Assembly (NCBI GenBank): GCA_947063855.1
Contig: CAMSTW010000027.1
Span: forward strand, 1 to 41,847
Direction: 5' to 3'
Source: an uncultured Dorea sp.
Lineage (GTDB): Bacteria > Bacillota > Clostridia > Lachnospirales > Lachnospiraceae
DNA length: 41,847 nt
The position numbers and the translations under genes were made by a program. The first letter of the stretch is position 1. Each line of letters starts with the position of its first letter. This document shows positions 16,355 to 24,729 of this stretch, piece after piece. Below the pieces are notes generated by a model. That model ran no database searches and was not told the origin of the DNA. It saw only the letters and a list, made by a program, of their open reading frames with translations.

Positions 16355-16383
16355 TTGATATCCCGGGCATTCTATGCTAAAGT
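16355..16383 (+). promoter_or_regulatory. Promoter of the AAA-ATPase-like pseudogene
   Basis: TTGATA (16355-16360), 17-nt spacer, TAAAGT (16378-16383); the gene's AAAGGAGG and ATG follow about 45 nt later. The control region therefore remains although the gene is broken. Confidence 0.55.
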
Positions 16384-16430
16384 GTATACAGATAAGAATC
16401 CTGTTCCCATTAGCAGAAAGGAGGACTGGC

Positions 16431-17625
16431 ATGACATTTAAGGTTGGCGTAGGCAAATCAGACTTTGAAGCTTTGCGTAAATCCAATAACTACTATGTCG
16501 ATAAAACAGAGAAATGGATGAACCAATATCCCGTGCTTTTTATTTCCTTTAAGGATGCCGAAGCAGATGAGTTTGCTGTCGCCTATGATAAATTAAAAAA
16601 TACTATTGCTGATGTGTGCAAATCAGTACCCGGCTTAGCCGAAGAACCTGCCGTTAATCCTGCCGATGTACAGATTTTTGATAGATTAATGTTCAACACA
16701 GCATCCGATGCGGAGGTGCAGAACTCGCTCAAAACTGTAATGCGAATGATGCATGCTGTTTACGGGAAAAAAGTAATTCTCCTGATTGATGAATATGATG
16801 TTCCTCTGGCAAAGGCAAGCGAAAAGAATACCAAGACGAATAAATATTATGCTTCTATGCTTGATATCATCAAGGGTATTATGAGTTGTGCGTTAAAAGA
16901 TAACGAATTTCTGGAATTCGCCGTGATTACCGGATGCCTTCGTATCGCAAAAGAGAGCATATTCACCGGCGCGAATAACTTTGCCTCATATTCTGTATTA
17001 GACGAAGATTTCTCCGGATACTTTGGTTTCTCAGAGGATGAAGTAGCGGCGATATTAACCGCGGCGGACCGGCAGGATAAAGCTGCCGTCATAAAGGAAT
17101 GGTATGACGGCTATGTATTTGGAAGGTGAAACTGTTTCCCTTAAAATCCCTAACAAAGAGATTGCATCCATATTTGAAGACACAGTAATCATATATTTTA
17201 AGAGTACAGCAGACACAGCGAAGATCCATAACCTAATCCATGCATTTTGGGAAGGTGATGAGGCAGAAGCATCCCGGCTCATATCGGATCTTTTGTGGTG
17301 CACGATCAGTTATAACGATTACCACGAGGACTATTATCATGCATTCCTTGCCGGAATCTTCACTGGACGCGGATATAATGTCGAATCTAATAAAGAAAAA
17401 GGACTAGGAAGACCGGATATACTGCTCAAAGATAAGCGTAACCGCCGGGCAATCATCATCGAAGCCAAGAAATCAAAAAAGGAGTCCGATATGGATACGG
17501 ACTGTGATAAGGCAATCGTGCAGATTGTTACGGAAAGATATGCAGAAGGGCTGTATGGATATACACAGGTTCGCTGTTACGGAATCTCTTTCTTCCAGAA
17601 ACAGGCCAAGGTAAAAAAAGGTTGA
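16431..17625 (+). pseudogene. AAA-ATPase-like/PD-(D/E)XK gene with two internal deletions
   Basis: The start is ATG 16431 (AAAGGAGG before it): MTFKVGVGKSDFEALRKS, then YYVDKTEKWMNQYPVLFISF. In the intact relative at 4187-5782, about 63 residues including the Walker A motif RPRRFGKS separate YIDKS from YLNQCDVLFLD; here they are gone. Walker B ILLIDEYDVPL survives. The frame runs to EWYDGYVFGR and stops at 17129; a second frame (from 17104) picks up at EGETVSLKIPNKEIASIFED and runs through RPDILLKDKRNRRAIIIEAK to the normal C-terminus QKQAKVKKG. About 100 residues expected between these two points are missing and the frame is shifted. The gene cannot make a working ATPase. The nuclease-like domain could in principle still be translated from an internal start, but no good site is visible. 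Confidence 0.85.
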
Positions 17626-17636
17626 TCCCATATAGC

Positions 17637-17669
17637 GGGCATCAGGAAATATTCCATTTCCCGATGCCC
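17637..17669. terminator. Hairpin between convergent genes
   Basis: GGGCATC-A-GGAAAT pairs with ATTTCC-C-GATGCCC around a 5-nt loop, directly after the + strand pseudogene and before the palindromic element. There is no T-run, so it may be a bidirectional terminator of weak type or part of the neighbouring element. Confidence 0.45.
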
Positions 17670-17674
17670 CATTA

Positions 17675-17836
17675 CTAGTGCTCCATCCGGCCAGAAATCG
17701 AAGTCCTGAACTGTCTGGTTCGCACCATTGCGTCGTTAAAATTCCTAGTCGATGCGCCCACATCGCCGTCGAAATTTTGCCTAGCACTGGCACGAACCAG
17801 CCCAGTACTTCGATTTCTGACTGGATGGAGCACTAG
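17675..17836. repeat. 162-bp palindromic element with CTAG ends (MITE-like)
   Basis: Both ends read CTAGTGCTCCATCC inward, and the arms stay complementary for about 55-60 bp (shared blocks CAGAAATCGAAGT and CTGGTTCG), with a short core that also pairs (TCGATG/CATCG). No ORF. It sits between convergent genes and its right-hand CTAG contains the stop codon of the aldo/keto reductase. Probably a non-autonomous mobile palindrome; as RNA it would fold into one long hairpin and may act as terminator for both flanking genes. Confidence 0.85.
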
Positions 17837-18825
17837 AGAATGCTATAAATAAACGGAGCCTCTCCGTATCCCGGGAATATCTCATCCAATCTCCTCAGGA
17901 TTTCCTGAGAAGGCTTAAGCTCTGCAGCCTGCAGTAAATCCATGTGAGAGACGGTTCTTGGACCTATATTGACTGCCGTGATTCCTTCTCTCTGTAAGAT
18001 CCATGCCGTCGCAACGATGGCCTCTTTTTCTCCAGTCTCATTGCACAGAGCGGTAAATTCTTTTAACTGCTCCAATTTACTTTCCTCTATCTTCCCATAA
18101 AATTTCTTAGACCGCTGATCCGGCATCAACTCCTTTTTATAACTTCCGCTTAGCAGCCCCATCTGTAACGGGCTCCAGACAACAATTCCTATCCCCTGTT
18201 CCTTGCAGACGGGATTCAATTCTATCTCCGGCAGTCTGGACAGCAGATTGTATCTGTGTTCACTGACCACAATACCAAGCTGGTTCGTTTTCCTTGCATA
18301 TTCCTGCGCAGAGCATATCTGTCTCGCCGCGAAATTATCACACCCCAGATAATCTACTTTCCCCTGCCTGGCAAAATTATGAAAAGCACTAAACAGTTCT
18401 TCCCATGGAGCATGCGGCTCATACCCATGCATATAACAGATTTCCACATGATCTGTCCCAAGCCTCTTCAAAGATGCTTCCAGGTGCCGCCGGATCTTAT
18501 ATGCCGATAATCCTTCCCCACCATTCGGTCCATCGTCAGGATCATGCATATCAGCAAAAACCTTTGTTGCCAGAACCACCTTTTCCCTGCGTCCGCCGCC
18601 CTGCCTGAACCAGCGGCCTATAATCTCTTCCGTCCAGCCTGCTCTTCCTTTGTCCCCCAGCGAACCATACATATTCGCAGTATCGAAGAAATTAATTCCC
18701 GCATCTAACGCCATATCCATGATGCGGAATGCCTCCTTCTCGTCTGTATTCATACCGAAATTCATTGTCCCCAGGCAGAGCCTGCTGACCTTCATACCCG
18801 TACGCCCAAGATATGTATATTGCAT
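17833..18825 (-). CDS. Aldo/keto reductase
   Basis: 330-residue NADPH-dependent reductase of the AKR superfamily (the yeast beta-subunit/YajO-like group). The catalytic tetrad regions are visible: FFDTANMYG (Asp and Tyr, about 45-53), VLATKVFAD (Lys near 85) and ICYMHGYEP (His near 133). The cofactor end is IVATAWILQREGITAVNIGP. ATG start at 18825 with AGGAGGGCG. It is the last gene of the 12-gene cluster. The TAG stop lies within the terminal CTAG of the palindromic element, so the last residues may have been set by its insertion. Likely role: reducing a carbonyl released by the upstream hydrolases. Confidence 0.92.
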   Translation of the reverse strand: MQYTYLGRTGMKVSRLCLGTMNFGMNTDEKEAFRIMDMALDAGINFFDTANMYGSLGDKGRAGWTEEIIGRWFRQGGGRREKVVLATKVFADMHDPDDGPNGGEGLSAYKIRRHLEASLKRLGTDHVEICYMHGYEPHAPWEELFSAFHNFARQGKVDYLGCDNFAARQICSAQEYARKTNQLGIVVSEHRYNLLSRLPEIELNPVCKEQGIGIVVWSPLQMGLLSGSYKKELMPDQRSKKFYGKIEESKLEQLKEFTALCNETGEKEAIVATAWILQREGITAVNIGPRTVSHMDLLQAAELKPSQEILRRLDEIFPGYGEAPFIYSIL

Positions 18826-18837
18826 ATGCGCCCTCCT

Positions 18838-18906
18838 CTAGTACATCTTTGCCTCTTCTGAAAAGGCCGGATTATTCCAATGATACGTAAATCTCTCATA
18901 AATCAT
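18838..18906 (-). CDS. Possible 22-residue leader or microprotein before the aldo/keto reductase
   Basis: In the 99-nt gap between the MBL gene and the reductase, an ATG at 18906 follows GCGGGAG at good spacing and opens a 22-codon frame (product begins MIYERFTYHWNNPAFSEEAK). Its TAG stop runs directly into the AGAGGAGG site of the reductase, so ribosomes finishing it would be placed to re-initiate there. It may be a translational coupler, a small protein, or the remnant of a gene end. Confidence 0.4.
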   Translation of the reverse strand: MIYERFTYHWNNPAFSEEAKMY

Positions 18907-18924
18907 GATATTTTCTCCCGCCGC

Positions 18925-19920
18925 TCAGATATTATAAGCATACTTTCCAATAAATCCCTCTATATTTTTCAGCTTATAGGATTCCAGATGATTTTCCTTA
19001 TTGATAAAGCTGTATTCACCGTCATAGTTTTCCGGATTCTCAAGAATCTCATCTACTGCCTTGACGCATCCTTTCAATATTGACTTGTCAAAGTCCACCT
19101 GATGATGCTGCGGGAAAATCCTGTCAAACTTATCATATCGTTCCATGATTTTGGCAAGCCCCTCTCTATAGCTTTTATAATTACAATGTTTCCCGCCATA
19201 GACCGGCTTGGGATTTGGTCTGTCCACCATCCCATTCGCTCCGTAATTACTGGTAATATTATCTCCGGTAAAAAGAATCCGATTCTGCCTGTCCAGGAAA
19301 TTCGCATGTCCTTCTGCATGGCCGGGAACCCATAACATCTCTACCTCATATCCCTCACCCAGGTCAAACACATGGCCGTCTTCGCACTCTACGATGCGGT
19401 ATGGTTTCCACCGAGGAAGATCTTCTCTGGTAATATCCATCCAGATTGCCTCTCCGTCCTCATCAAAGAGATAATCCCAGATATGCTCATTATGCGTGCG
19501 AAGCTTCGCGGCTTCCCCCGGGAAACAATGCACCTCGTCAAATCTGCAGTTTCCAAGCGTATGATCGATTCCACAGTGCGTATTCGCCACAATACAGGGC
19601 TTTCCCCCCAGCAATTCATCCACCAGCGCCTTCGTATCTCCTACCCCATATCCTGTATCTATCAGAAGTCCCCTTTTTGGTCCCTCAATCAGGAACATCC
19701 ATACATTGCCCAGGCCGTCCGCATTTTCACAATAAAGCCCATACAGATTCTCGCGGAACCGGAATACACCTGCAAAGGGATTACAAGCGTACACTCTTAA
19801 TGTTTTATCATGTTCCAGCATGTCCTTCTCCCATGCCCATGCCGCTTCCCCCGGTTCATCTACCCACTTTTTTCTCCTGATCTTAAAAATAGAATCCGCA
19901 TAATATTTCTGATTCAGCAT
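18925..19920 (-). CDS. Metallo-beta-lactamase-fold hydrolase with altered metal motif
   Basis: 331 residues from ATG at 19920, chosen because AAGGAGAGG precedes it; the frame extends 11 codons further to a TTG that overlaps the upstream gene. The MBL fold is shown by FLIEGPKRGLLIDTGYG (about 77-93), the metal motif, VPGHAEGHANF, LFTGDNIT and FPQHHQVDF in the usual order. The metal motif reads NTHCGIDH (113-120): His115, Asp119 and His120 are kept, but the second His of HxHxDH is Gly. It might bind one metal or have another ligand. It lies 29 nt after the two-domain MBL gene and belongs to the hydrolase cluster. Substrate unknown. Confidence 0.9.
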   Translation of the reverse strand: MLNQKYYADSIFKIRRKKWVDEPGEAAWAWEKDMLEHDKTLRVYACNPFAGVFRFRENLYGLYCENADGLGNVWMFLIEGPKRGLLIDTGYGVGDTKALVDELLGGKPCIVANTHCGIDHTLGNCRFDEVHCFPGEAAKLRTHNEHIWDYLFDEDGEAIWMDITREDLPRWKPYRIVECEDGHVFDLGEGYEVEMLWVPGHAEGHANFLDRQNRILFTGDNITSNYGANGMVDRPNPKPVYGGKHCNYKSYREGLAKIMERYDKFDRIFPQHHQVDFDKSILKGCVKAVDEILENPENYDGEYSFINKENHLESYKLKNIEGFIGKYAYNI

Positions 19921-19949
19921 ATCGCCCTCTCCTTTTCTATATGTTTTTG

Positions 19950-21740
19950 TCAAAAACTAATCATTGTCTCCGGTTCTTCCGGGTATGCTTCCATCTCAGG
20001 AAATACCGGCGTACAGTCACAGCAATTATTGTATACTACGCAGGAATTTCCTACATAGTGCATCCTCATATTCCTTTTCCTGTTCTGATCCGGGAAAATA
20101 GCTTCTCCCGGCGGATCCCCGGCCTTTTTCCCATCCGCAATCTCCCTGCAGGCGCCTGCGATATTTTCTGCCGCCCGGATCTTATGCGGGCGGTTCAAAT
20201 GCCCCGCAAACAGCCTGACGTCTTTATCCACTACCGCGATAAATCTCTCCACCCACTTTCCGCAAAGTCTCATATCTTCAGAGTTTAACCGCTTAAGATG
20301 CACATCCGCATTTATACAATCCCCCACAAACACCACGTTTTCTTCCCGGCATTCATAGCACAGATGTCCCATCGTATGTCCCGGCGTACGGATTGGCCGG
20401 ACAGTAATGTCTCCCAGATCAAACCAGATATTTTCATCCACATTCTCAAACTTCATTCCATGATTATCCAATCTGTGTACCCTGCCATATTCAATCACTT
20501 CGTTATTATCCAGGGCAAATGCTCCCAGATCGCTGACACGAGTTTCCTCCTGACTGACACGCGGCAGCATAGGAATGTCTCTTTCATTCACATATGCGGT
20601 ATCAAACAGCGCAGCACCGCCGGCATGATCGATTGCACCATGTGTGCACAGACAGATCATGGGCTTCCTGGCATGTTCCTCTCCAATCATATCCGAAACA
20701 TATTGACGAAGCTCCGTGTTCATTGCAAGCCCGGAATCAATTACCGCCACCGCTTTCCCGCCTACAAGTACGCCAATTGTGAAACGGTGCACCATAGAGT
20801 AATTCTCTGTAATTATATATAACCGGTCGCTGTATTTCTCATAACTATAGAAGCATAAATGCTCAAATATATACGGCAGCTCCAGTTTTTTTGCATCATA
20901 AGCGATACCTGCATTATGTACATAATGGATGCGCAGATGTTTCTGGTTTTTGCGGTCCGGAAATATCCTTTCGGCCGGAGGGTCTCCGTTATTATCTCCG
21001 TTTAAGAGCTCCTCACAGCAAATCACAAGATTCTCCGCTACCGAAGTCTCCATGGCCAGCGGCAGGTGCGTCGGATAAAGCGTTGCATTTTTTCCAATCA
21101 AGTTTACCAGCCGTTTCACTGCATCCCTGTATCTGGCAAGTCCGCTTCTGTCTAATCCTTCCAGGTGCACATCCGTGTTCACAGAATCTCCTGTAAAAGC
21201 ATATCCCTCTGCCCGGTTTACATATACCATGGATCCCGGCGTGTGGCCGTAAACTGCAACCGCCTCTATCTTTACCCCGCCCAGGTCGAATATATCTCCG
21301 TCTCTTACATCCTGAAACTTACATTCTATCTCTTTCTTTCCGTTCCGTGAAAGATACTCTATCACTTCCGGACATTCCAAGGCGAACGCCGACGCATCCG
21401 AAAGCCGCTGCTCATAATTGAACGTATAGGCATATGTCCTTTCATCCTCCCAGTCCAGCCTGCTTAAGTATGCCTCATCAAAAAGCACCGCTCCGCCCAC
21501 GTGGTCCGAATGGCAATGGGTACACGCACAGATCATGGGCTTCTCATTTCCAATAAAGCTCTCAATATATGCGCGGATATTTCCTCCAAGCCCCATACCG
21601 GTATCAATCACCAGTATTTTCTGGTCGCCGGCTACGACTCCTACCGTAAAACGATGGACCATGGAATACCCTTCTGTTACGATATATAACCGATCCGATA
21701 TTTTCTCGTGACTGAAAAAATTCAACTTATCTGCTGCCAT
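19950..21740 (-). CDS. Two-domain metallo-beta-lactamase-fold fusion protein
   Basis: 596 residues made of two homologous MBL domains (about 5-285 and 296-590), both starting with a variant of SYEKYSDRLYIITENYSMVH. Domain 1 has a full metal set: HCHSDH at 75-80, GHTPGS (H166), TGDSVN (D185) and PTHLPL (H225). Domain 2 keeps H367, D371, H372, H455, D474 and H514, but the second His of the motif is Ala369 (HGAIDH). No signal peptide, so cytoplasmic. Both domains resemble the single-domain protein at 31154-32020, which points to duplication and fusion inside the cluster. ATG at 21740 with GAGGTG, 17 nt after the alpha/beta hydrolase. Probably a hydrolase of ester, lactone or amide type; exact reaction unknown. 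Confidence 0.88.
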   Translation of the reverse strand: MAADKLNFFSHEKISDRLYIVTEGYSMVHRFTVGVVAGDQKILVIDTGMGLGGNIRAYIESFIGNEKPMICACTHCHSDHVGGAVLFDEAYLSRLDWEDERTYAYTFNYEQRLSDASAFALECPEVIEYLSRNGKKEIECKFQDVRDGDIFDLGGVKIEAVAVYGHTPGSMVYVNRAEGYAFTGDSVNTDVHLEGLDRSGLARYRDAVKRLVNLIGKNATLYPTHLPLAMETSVAENLVICCEELLNGDNNGDPPAERIFPDRKNQKHLRIHYVHNAGIAYDAKKLELPYIFEHLCFYSYEKYSDRLYIITENYSMVHRFTIGVLVGGKAVAVIDSGLAMNTELRQYVSDMIGEEHARKPMICLCTHGAIDHAGGAALFDTAYVNERDIPMLPRVSQEETRVSDLGAFALDNNEVIEYGRVHRLDNHGMKFENVDENIWFDLGDITVRPIRTPGHTMGHLCYECREENVVFVGDCINADVHLKRLNSEDMRLCGKWVERFIAVVDKDVRLFAGHLNRPHKIRAAENIAGACREIADGKKAGDPPGEAIFPDQNRKRNMRMHYVGNSCVVYNNCCDCTPVFPEMEAYPEEPETMISF

Positions 21741-21757
21741 ACTTCACCTCTCTCTTC

Positions 21758-23530
21758 CTATACCAGTTCATATATTTGCAAAGTCTCCCTGTTCCTTGCA
21801 AACTGCCTCATAAAATTCCACGCAAGATCCTGCATGAACGGCGTCGTCATATGTATCATATCCTCTATCCCGGCAATCCGCAGATGGTATTTGCCCTCAA
21901 TGTTCTTGATATCCGCGATATAGTGCTCATATCCATCCGCATATACCGTATAGCATCTGTCATTTGGAATACCAAGAATTCTGGTTGCTTTATCACTGCA
22001 GGCAGATGCAGCCGCAATCTCTTCCAATGACCGGACCGGACACCGGGACGCCCTCAGCCGCCTCTGCCAATACCGCGCCCTCGTTCTAAAATCAGTAACA
22101 GACCAGACAAACTCATTCTGAAGGCTGTAATTCTCATCAATGACAGGGAACAGGTTCAATCCCTCGCAGCATCCGTTTATATTAATTACCGGAAGATCGA
22201 AACATGCAAGTTCTTCCACCTCGTCATCCTCTACGGAAAAATTACGGATTCCGCATCCTGCATAATCCATCAGGCTGCAGGGAATACCCGCCGTCGCAGC
22301 TGCCGCCACCAGCTCGGGATGCCGTTTTGCAAAAGAAAATGCAAAATGTGCATTATGGGAATGCCCGGTTACATAGACCCGGTCCATATCTGCCGGATAC
22401 TTCTCGGATACTTCTTCTAAAATATCACAGTAGAGTTCATTACTGTCCGGATCTTCCAGAGCAAAGAACGTAAGTATTGCTTCCCCTTCCATCACCAGCC
22501 TTGTATACTCATAAAACGTGGCAAACGCTGTTACCGGTGCATGGTCATTTGACGCGTTTACCTCGGCAAATACTGCTATTACCGGAAGACTGGCCTCAGA
22601 GTCTGCCGGGGAAAGGCTTATCCACCGCTCGCCCTTTATCTCATGAATCTCCATACACACGCCCAGATTCTTCCAATATTCGCCAAGCTTTGGTTCTGAC
22701 ACACTGCCAAACTGATATTCCAGAACAATACCCTCCATCATCCTCTTTCCAGAGTGACTATGAATCAGCCGATTGGGTTCAAACCCATCATTCATCAGCG
22801 AGTGCATCACCATCCCCCGGTTCAGGCTGTCCCATTCAGACCACCGCCGGGATATATCAAGCACCGGAATTCCCAATTTCCTTACTACATACTCATCCGG
22901 ATTCACTCTCATACCATTTTCGCCAATATAGCGAAAACCAGGAATGTCTGACAACCGGATTCCCTTCTCTGCCAACGGCGATATGTCCAGCCAGACCTGT
23001 TCCAGGTCAAAGGGATACATCGTGATGGCTTCCTGAAAAATACTGGTATAGATCCGGTTCGTGCAGGGCTCTTGTGTAACAACAAAAATCAATCCCCACC
23101 GATCCTCCTTAGCTCTTCTCAGATACTCTCTATATTCCGTCAGCAGGCGCATAGACCAATAGCTGTCCCGCCAATATTCTCTGACAAATACAGCAAGAAC
23201 CGGATATTTTTCACCTTTTCTTTTTTCTTCCCCTTCCGGGAAAACTGTAATCCACCGGGTTCCCCCGATTTCTTTCGATTCATAATGAAACCCTCTTCGC
23301 TCCAGTTCATAAAGCGCCCATCCCGGTTCTATACTTCCCGTTTTCTGCCGGTAATCCGGGTGTTCCTGGGGCCTTCCCGTAACCATCAGGTTCTCCGGCA
23401 CATCAATCCCCTCTGCAATCGGCTTATTCACCCCTATGGCTTCCACTACCCCGGCAATCGGACTTTGCCGTTCCTGCCATGATGCCTCTTCCCAGAGTTC
23501 TATGTTCTTATAGTAAAATTTTCGGTTCAA
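21758..23530 (-). CDS. Large alpha/beta-hydrolase-like protein with a degenerate duplicate half
   Basis: 590 residues. Start TTG at 23530, sharing TTGA with the MFS stop codon and preceded by GGAAGG; no nearby ATG exists. The C-terminal half (about 285-590) is an alpha/beta hydrolase: VYVTGHSHNAHFAFSFAKRH gives a nucleophile elbow G-H-S-H-N with Ser391, unlike the usual GHSMGG. A His in the end region (DGYEHYI or EDMIHM) may complete the triad. Residues about 80-185 repeat the pattern of about 289-390: GGTRWITVFPEG and YPVLAVFVREYW against KGERWISLSPAD and LPVIAVFAEVNA. In the first copy the elbow is lost (LEQVWLDISPLAEKG). Probably an esterase or peptidase-like enzyme in the cluster's pathway. 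Confidence 0.8.
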   Translation of the reverse strand: MNRKFYYKNIELWEEASWQERQSPIAGVVEAIGVNKPIAEGIDVPENLMVTGRPQEHPDYRQKTGSIEPGWALYELERRGFHYESKEIGGTRWITVFPEGEEKRKGEKYPVLAVFVREYWRDSYWSMRLLTEYREYLRRAKEDRWGLIFVVTQEPCTNRIYTSIFQEAITMYPFDLEQVWLDISPLAEKGIRLSDIPGFRYIGENGMRVNPDEYVVRKLGIPVLDISRRWSEWDSLNRGMVMHSLMNDGFEPNRLIHSHSGKRMMEGIVLEYQFGSVSEPKLGEYWKNLGVCMEIHEIKGERWISLSPADSEASLPVIAVFAEVNASNDHAPVTAFATFYEYTRLVMEGEAILTFFALEDPDSNELYCDILEEVSEKYPADMDRVYVTGHSHNAHFAFSFAKRHPELVAAAATAGIPCSLMDYAGCGIRNFSVEDDEVEELACFDLPVININGCCEGLNLFPVIDENYSLQNEFVWSVTDFRTRARYWQRRLRASRCPVRSLEEIAAASACSDKATRILGIPNDRCYTVYADGYEHYIADIKNIEGKYHLRIAGIEDMIHMTTPFMQDLAWNFMRQFARNRETLQIYELV

Positions 23531-24729
23531 CGTCCTTCCTCCTTCAGCTCTTCTCCTGCATGTTCAATTACGCCTCTCATGACCAAAGACAAGACAATTG
23601 CCACGCCGATTGGAAGCAGCATCACCCGCCACATGGCAACATATCCGCCCGTATAGTCCACGACCGCGCCTGCAAGGACCGGCCCGATCAGATGGGACAG
23701 ATCCGTCCCTACATAGGCTGTACAGCTCGCCGCCCCCCTGCGCTCTTTTGGCACGCTTTTCATACAGACCGCCTGTATCGTAGGAAAGCAGCCGCCATAC
23801 CCGAATGCCGAGACAAACGCAGCCGCCAGAAACGCCGGAAGGCTGTCGGCCATGCTGATTAATATAAAGGATGCAGCAAAAGCAAGCATGGATGGTATGA
23901 TTGTCCTGACTGTTCCGATCTTATCAGCAAGAGTTCCAATCAATGGCCTTGATACAAGCATTGTGACGGCATAAACCGTAAAATAAATCCCTATACGGCT
24001 CTGTTCCACCCCCTGCGACACCGCAAACAGAACCAGAAACGAATTCACCGTACTAAATGTCATATTAAGAAAAAACAACAATACTGCCCCTGGAACCGCC
24101 TGTTTTGCAATAATACCGCTCAATGTAATCTTGAATTTCTTTGTTTTGGTGAACTCTATTTTCATCGTAGAGACATAAAATATCGTAAAGACCATTAAAA
24201 CTGCAAGCACTGCGAAAGTCTTGTTATATCCAATCTTTTCTACCGCGCGTAATCCCGCATATGGAGCAAGCGCCTGGGACAAGGCGGTCCCCAGCGTAAA
24301 GTACCCGATTCCTGACGCCATCTTTTCCACCGGCAGAGAATCCGAAGCAACCGTCAGACAGCAGGTACTGGTAAATGCCATCCCTACTCCGGTAAGCAGT
24401 CTGGAGATAATCAGCATCGGCATGTTATAAGAGAACGTATACCCTATGTAGGAAAGAAGCAGGATACCAATAGAACCCATCAATACATGCTTACGGTTAA
24501 AAGTATCTATCGCCGGGGCCGAGATCATCTTGAATATCAGCGCAGTCGCCGCAAACATACCGGAGATCAACCCGACAATTACGGATGTTGCCCCGAGATA
24601 ATCCGCATAAGTAGCGCTCAGTGTATTCATCATATAAATGGCCAGATGTAATACCAGGTTCGTTACGAAAGCGTGAACAAACGTTGTATTCCAAATAGTA
24701 ATACGATTATCTGACTGACTCTTTTCCAT
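23527..24729 (-). CDS. MFS transporter
   Basis: 400-residue integral membrane protein of the major facilitator superfamily, with about 12 hydrophobic segments, the first at NLVLHLAIYMMNTLSA. The loop between segments 2 and 3 carries APAIDTFNRKHVLMGSIGIL, a version of the MFS motif A, and the matching loop of the second half reads RPLIGTLADKIGTVRTII. The ATG start at 24729 overlaps the end of the ATPase gene by 23 nt, and the stop overlaps the next gene by 4 nt, so it is embedded in the operon. With a dedicated ABC importer in the same unit, export of a product or inhibitory intermediate is plausible, but uptake cannot be excluded. Confidence 0.9.
   Translation of the reverse strand: MEKSQSDNRITIWNTTFVHAFVTNLVLHLAIYMMNTLSATYADYLGATSVIVGLISGMFAATALIFKMISAPAIDTFNRKHVLMGSIGILLLSYIGYTFSYNMPMLIISRLLTGVGMAFTSTCCLTVASDSLPVEKMASGIGYFTLGTALSQALAPYAGLRAVEKIGYNKTFAVLAVLMVFTIFYVSTMKIEFTKTKKFKITLSGIIAKQAVPGAVLLFFLNMTFSTVNSFLVLFAVSQGVEQSRIGIYFTVYAVTMLVSRPLIGTLADKIGTVRTIIPSMLAFAASFILISMADSLPAFLAAAFVSAFGYGGCFPTIQAVCMKSVPKERRGAASCTAYVGTDLSHLIGPVLAGAVVDYTGGYVAMWRVMLLPIGVAIVLSLVMRGVIEHAGEELKEEGR

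Noticed and set aside
17675-17836. CRISPR repeat or attachment site
   Set aside because: It is a single palindrome without spacers, and no integrase or cas gene is nearby.
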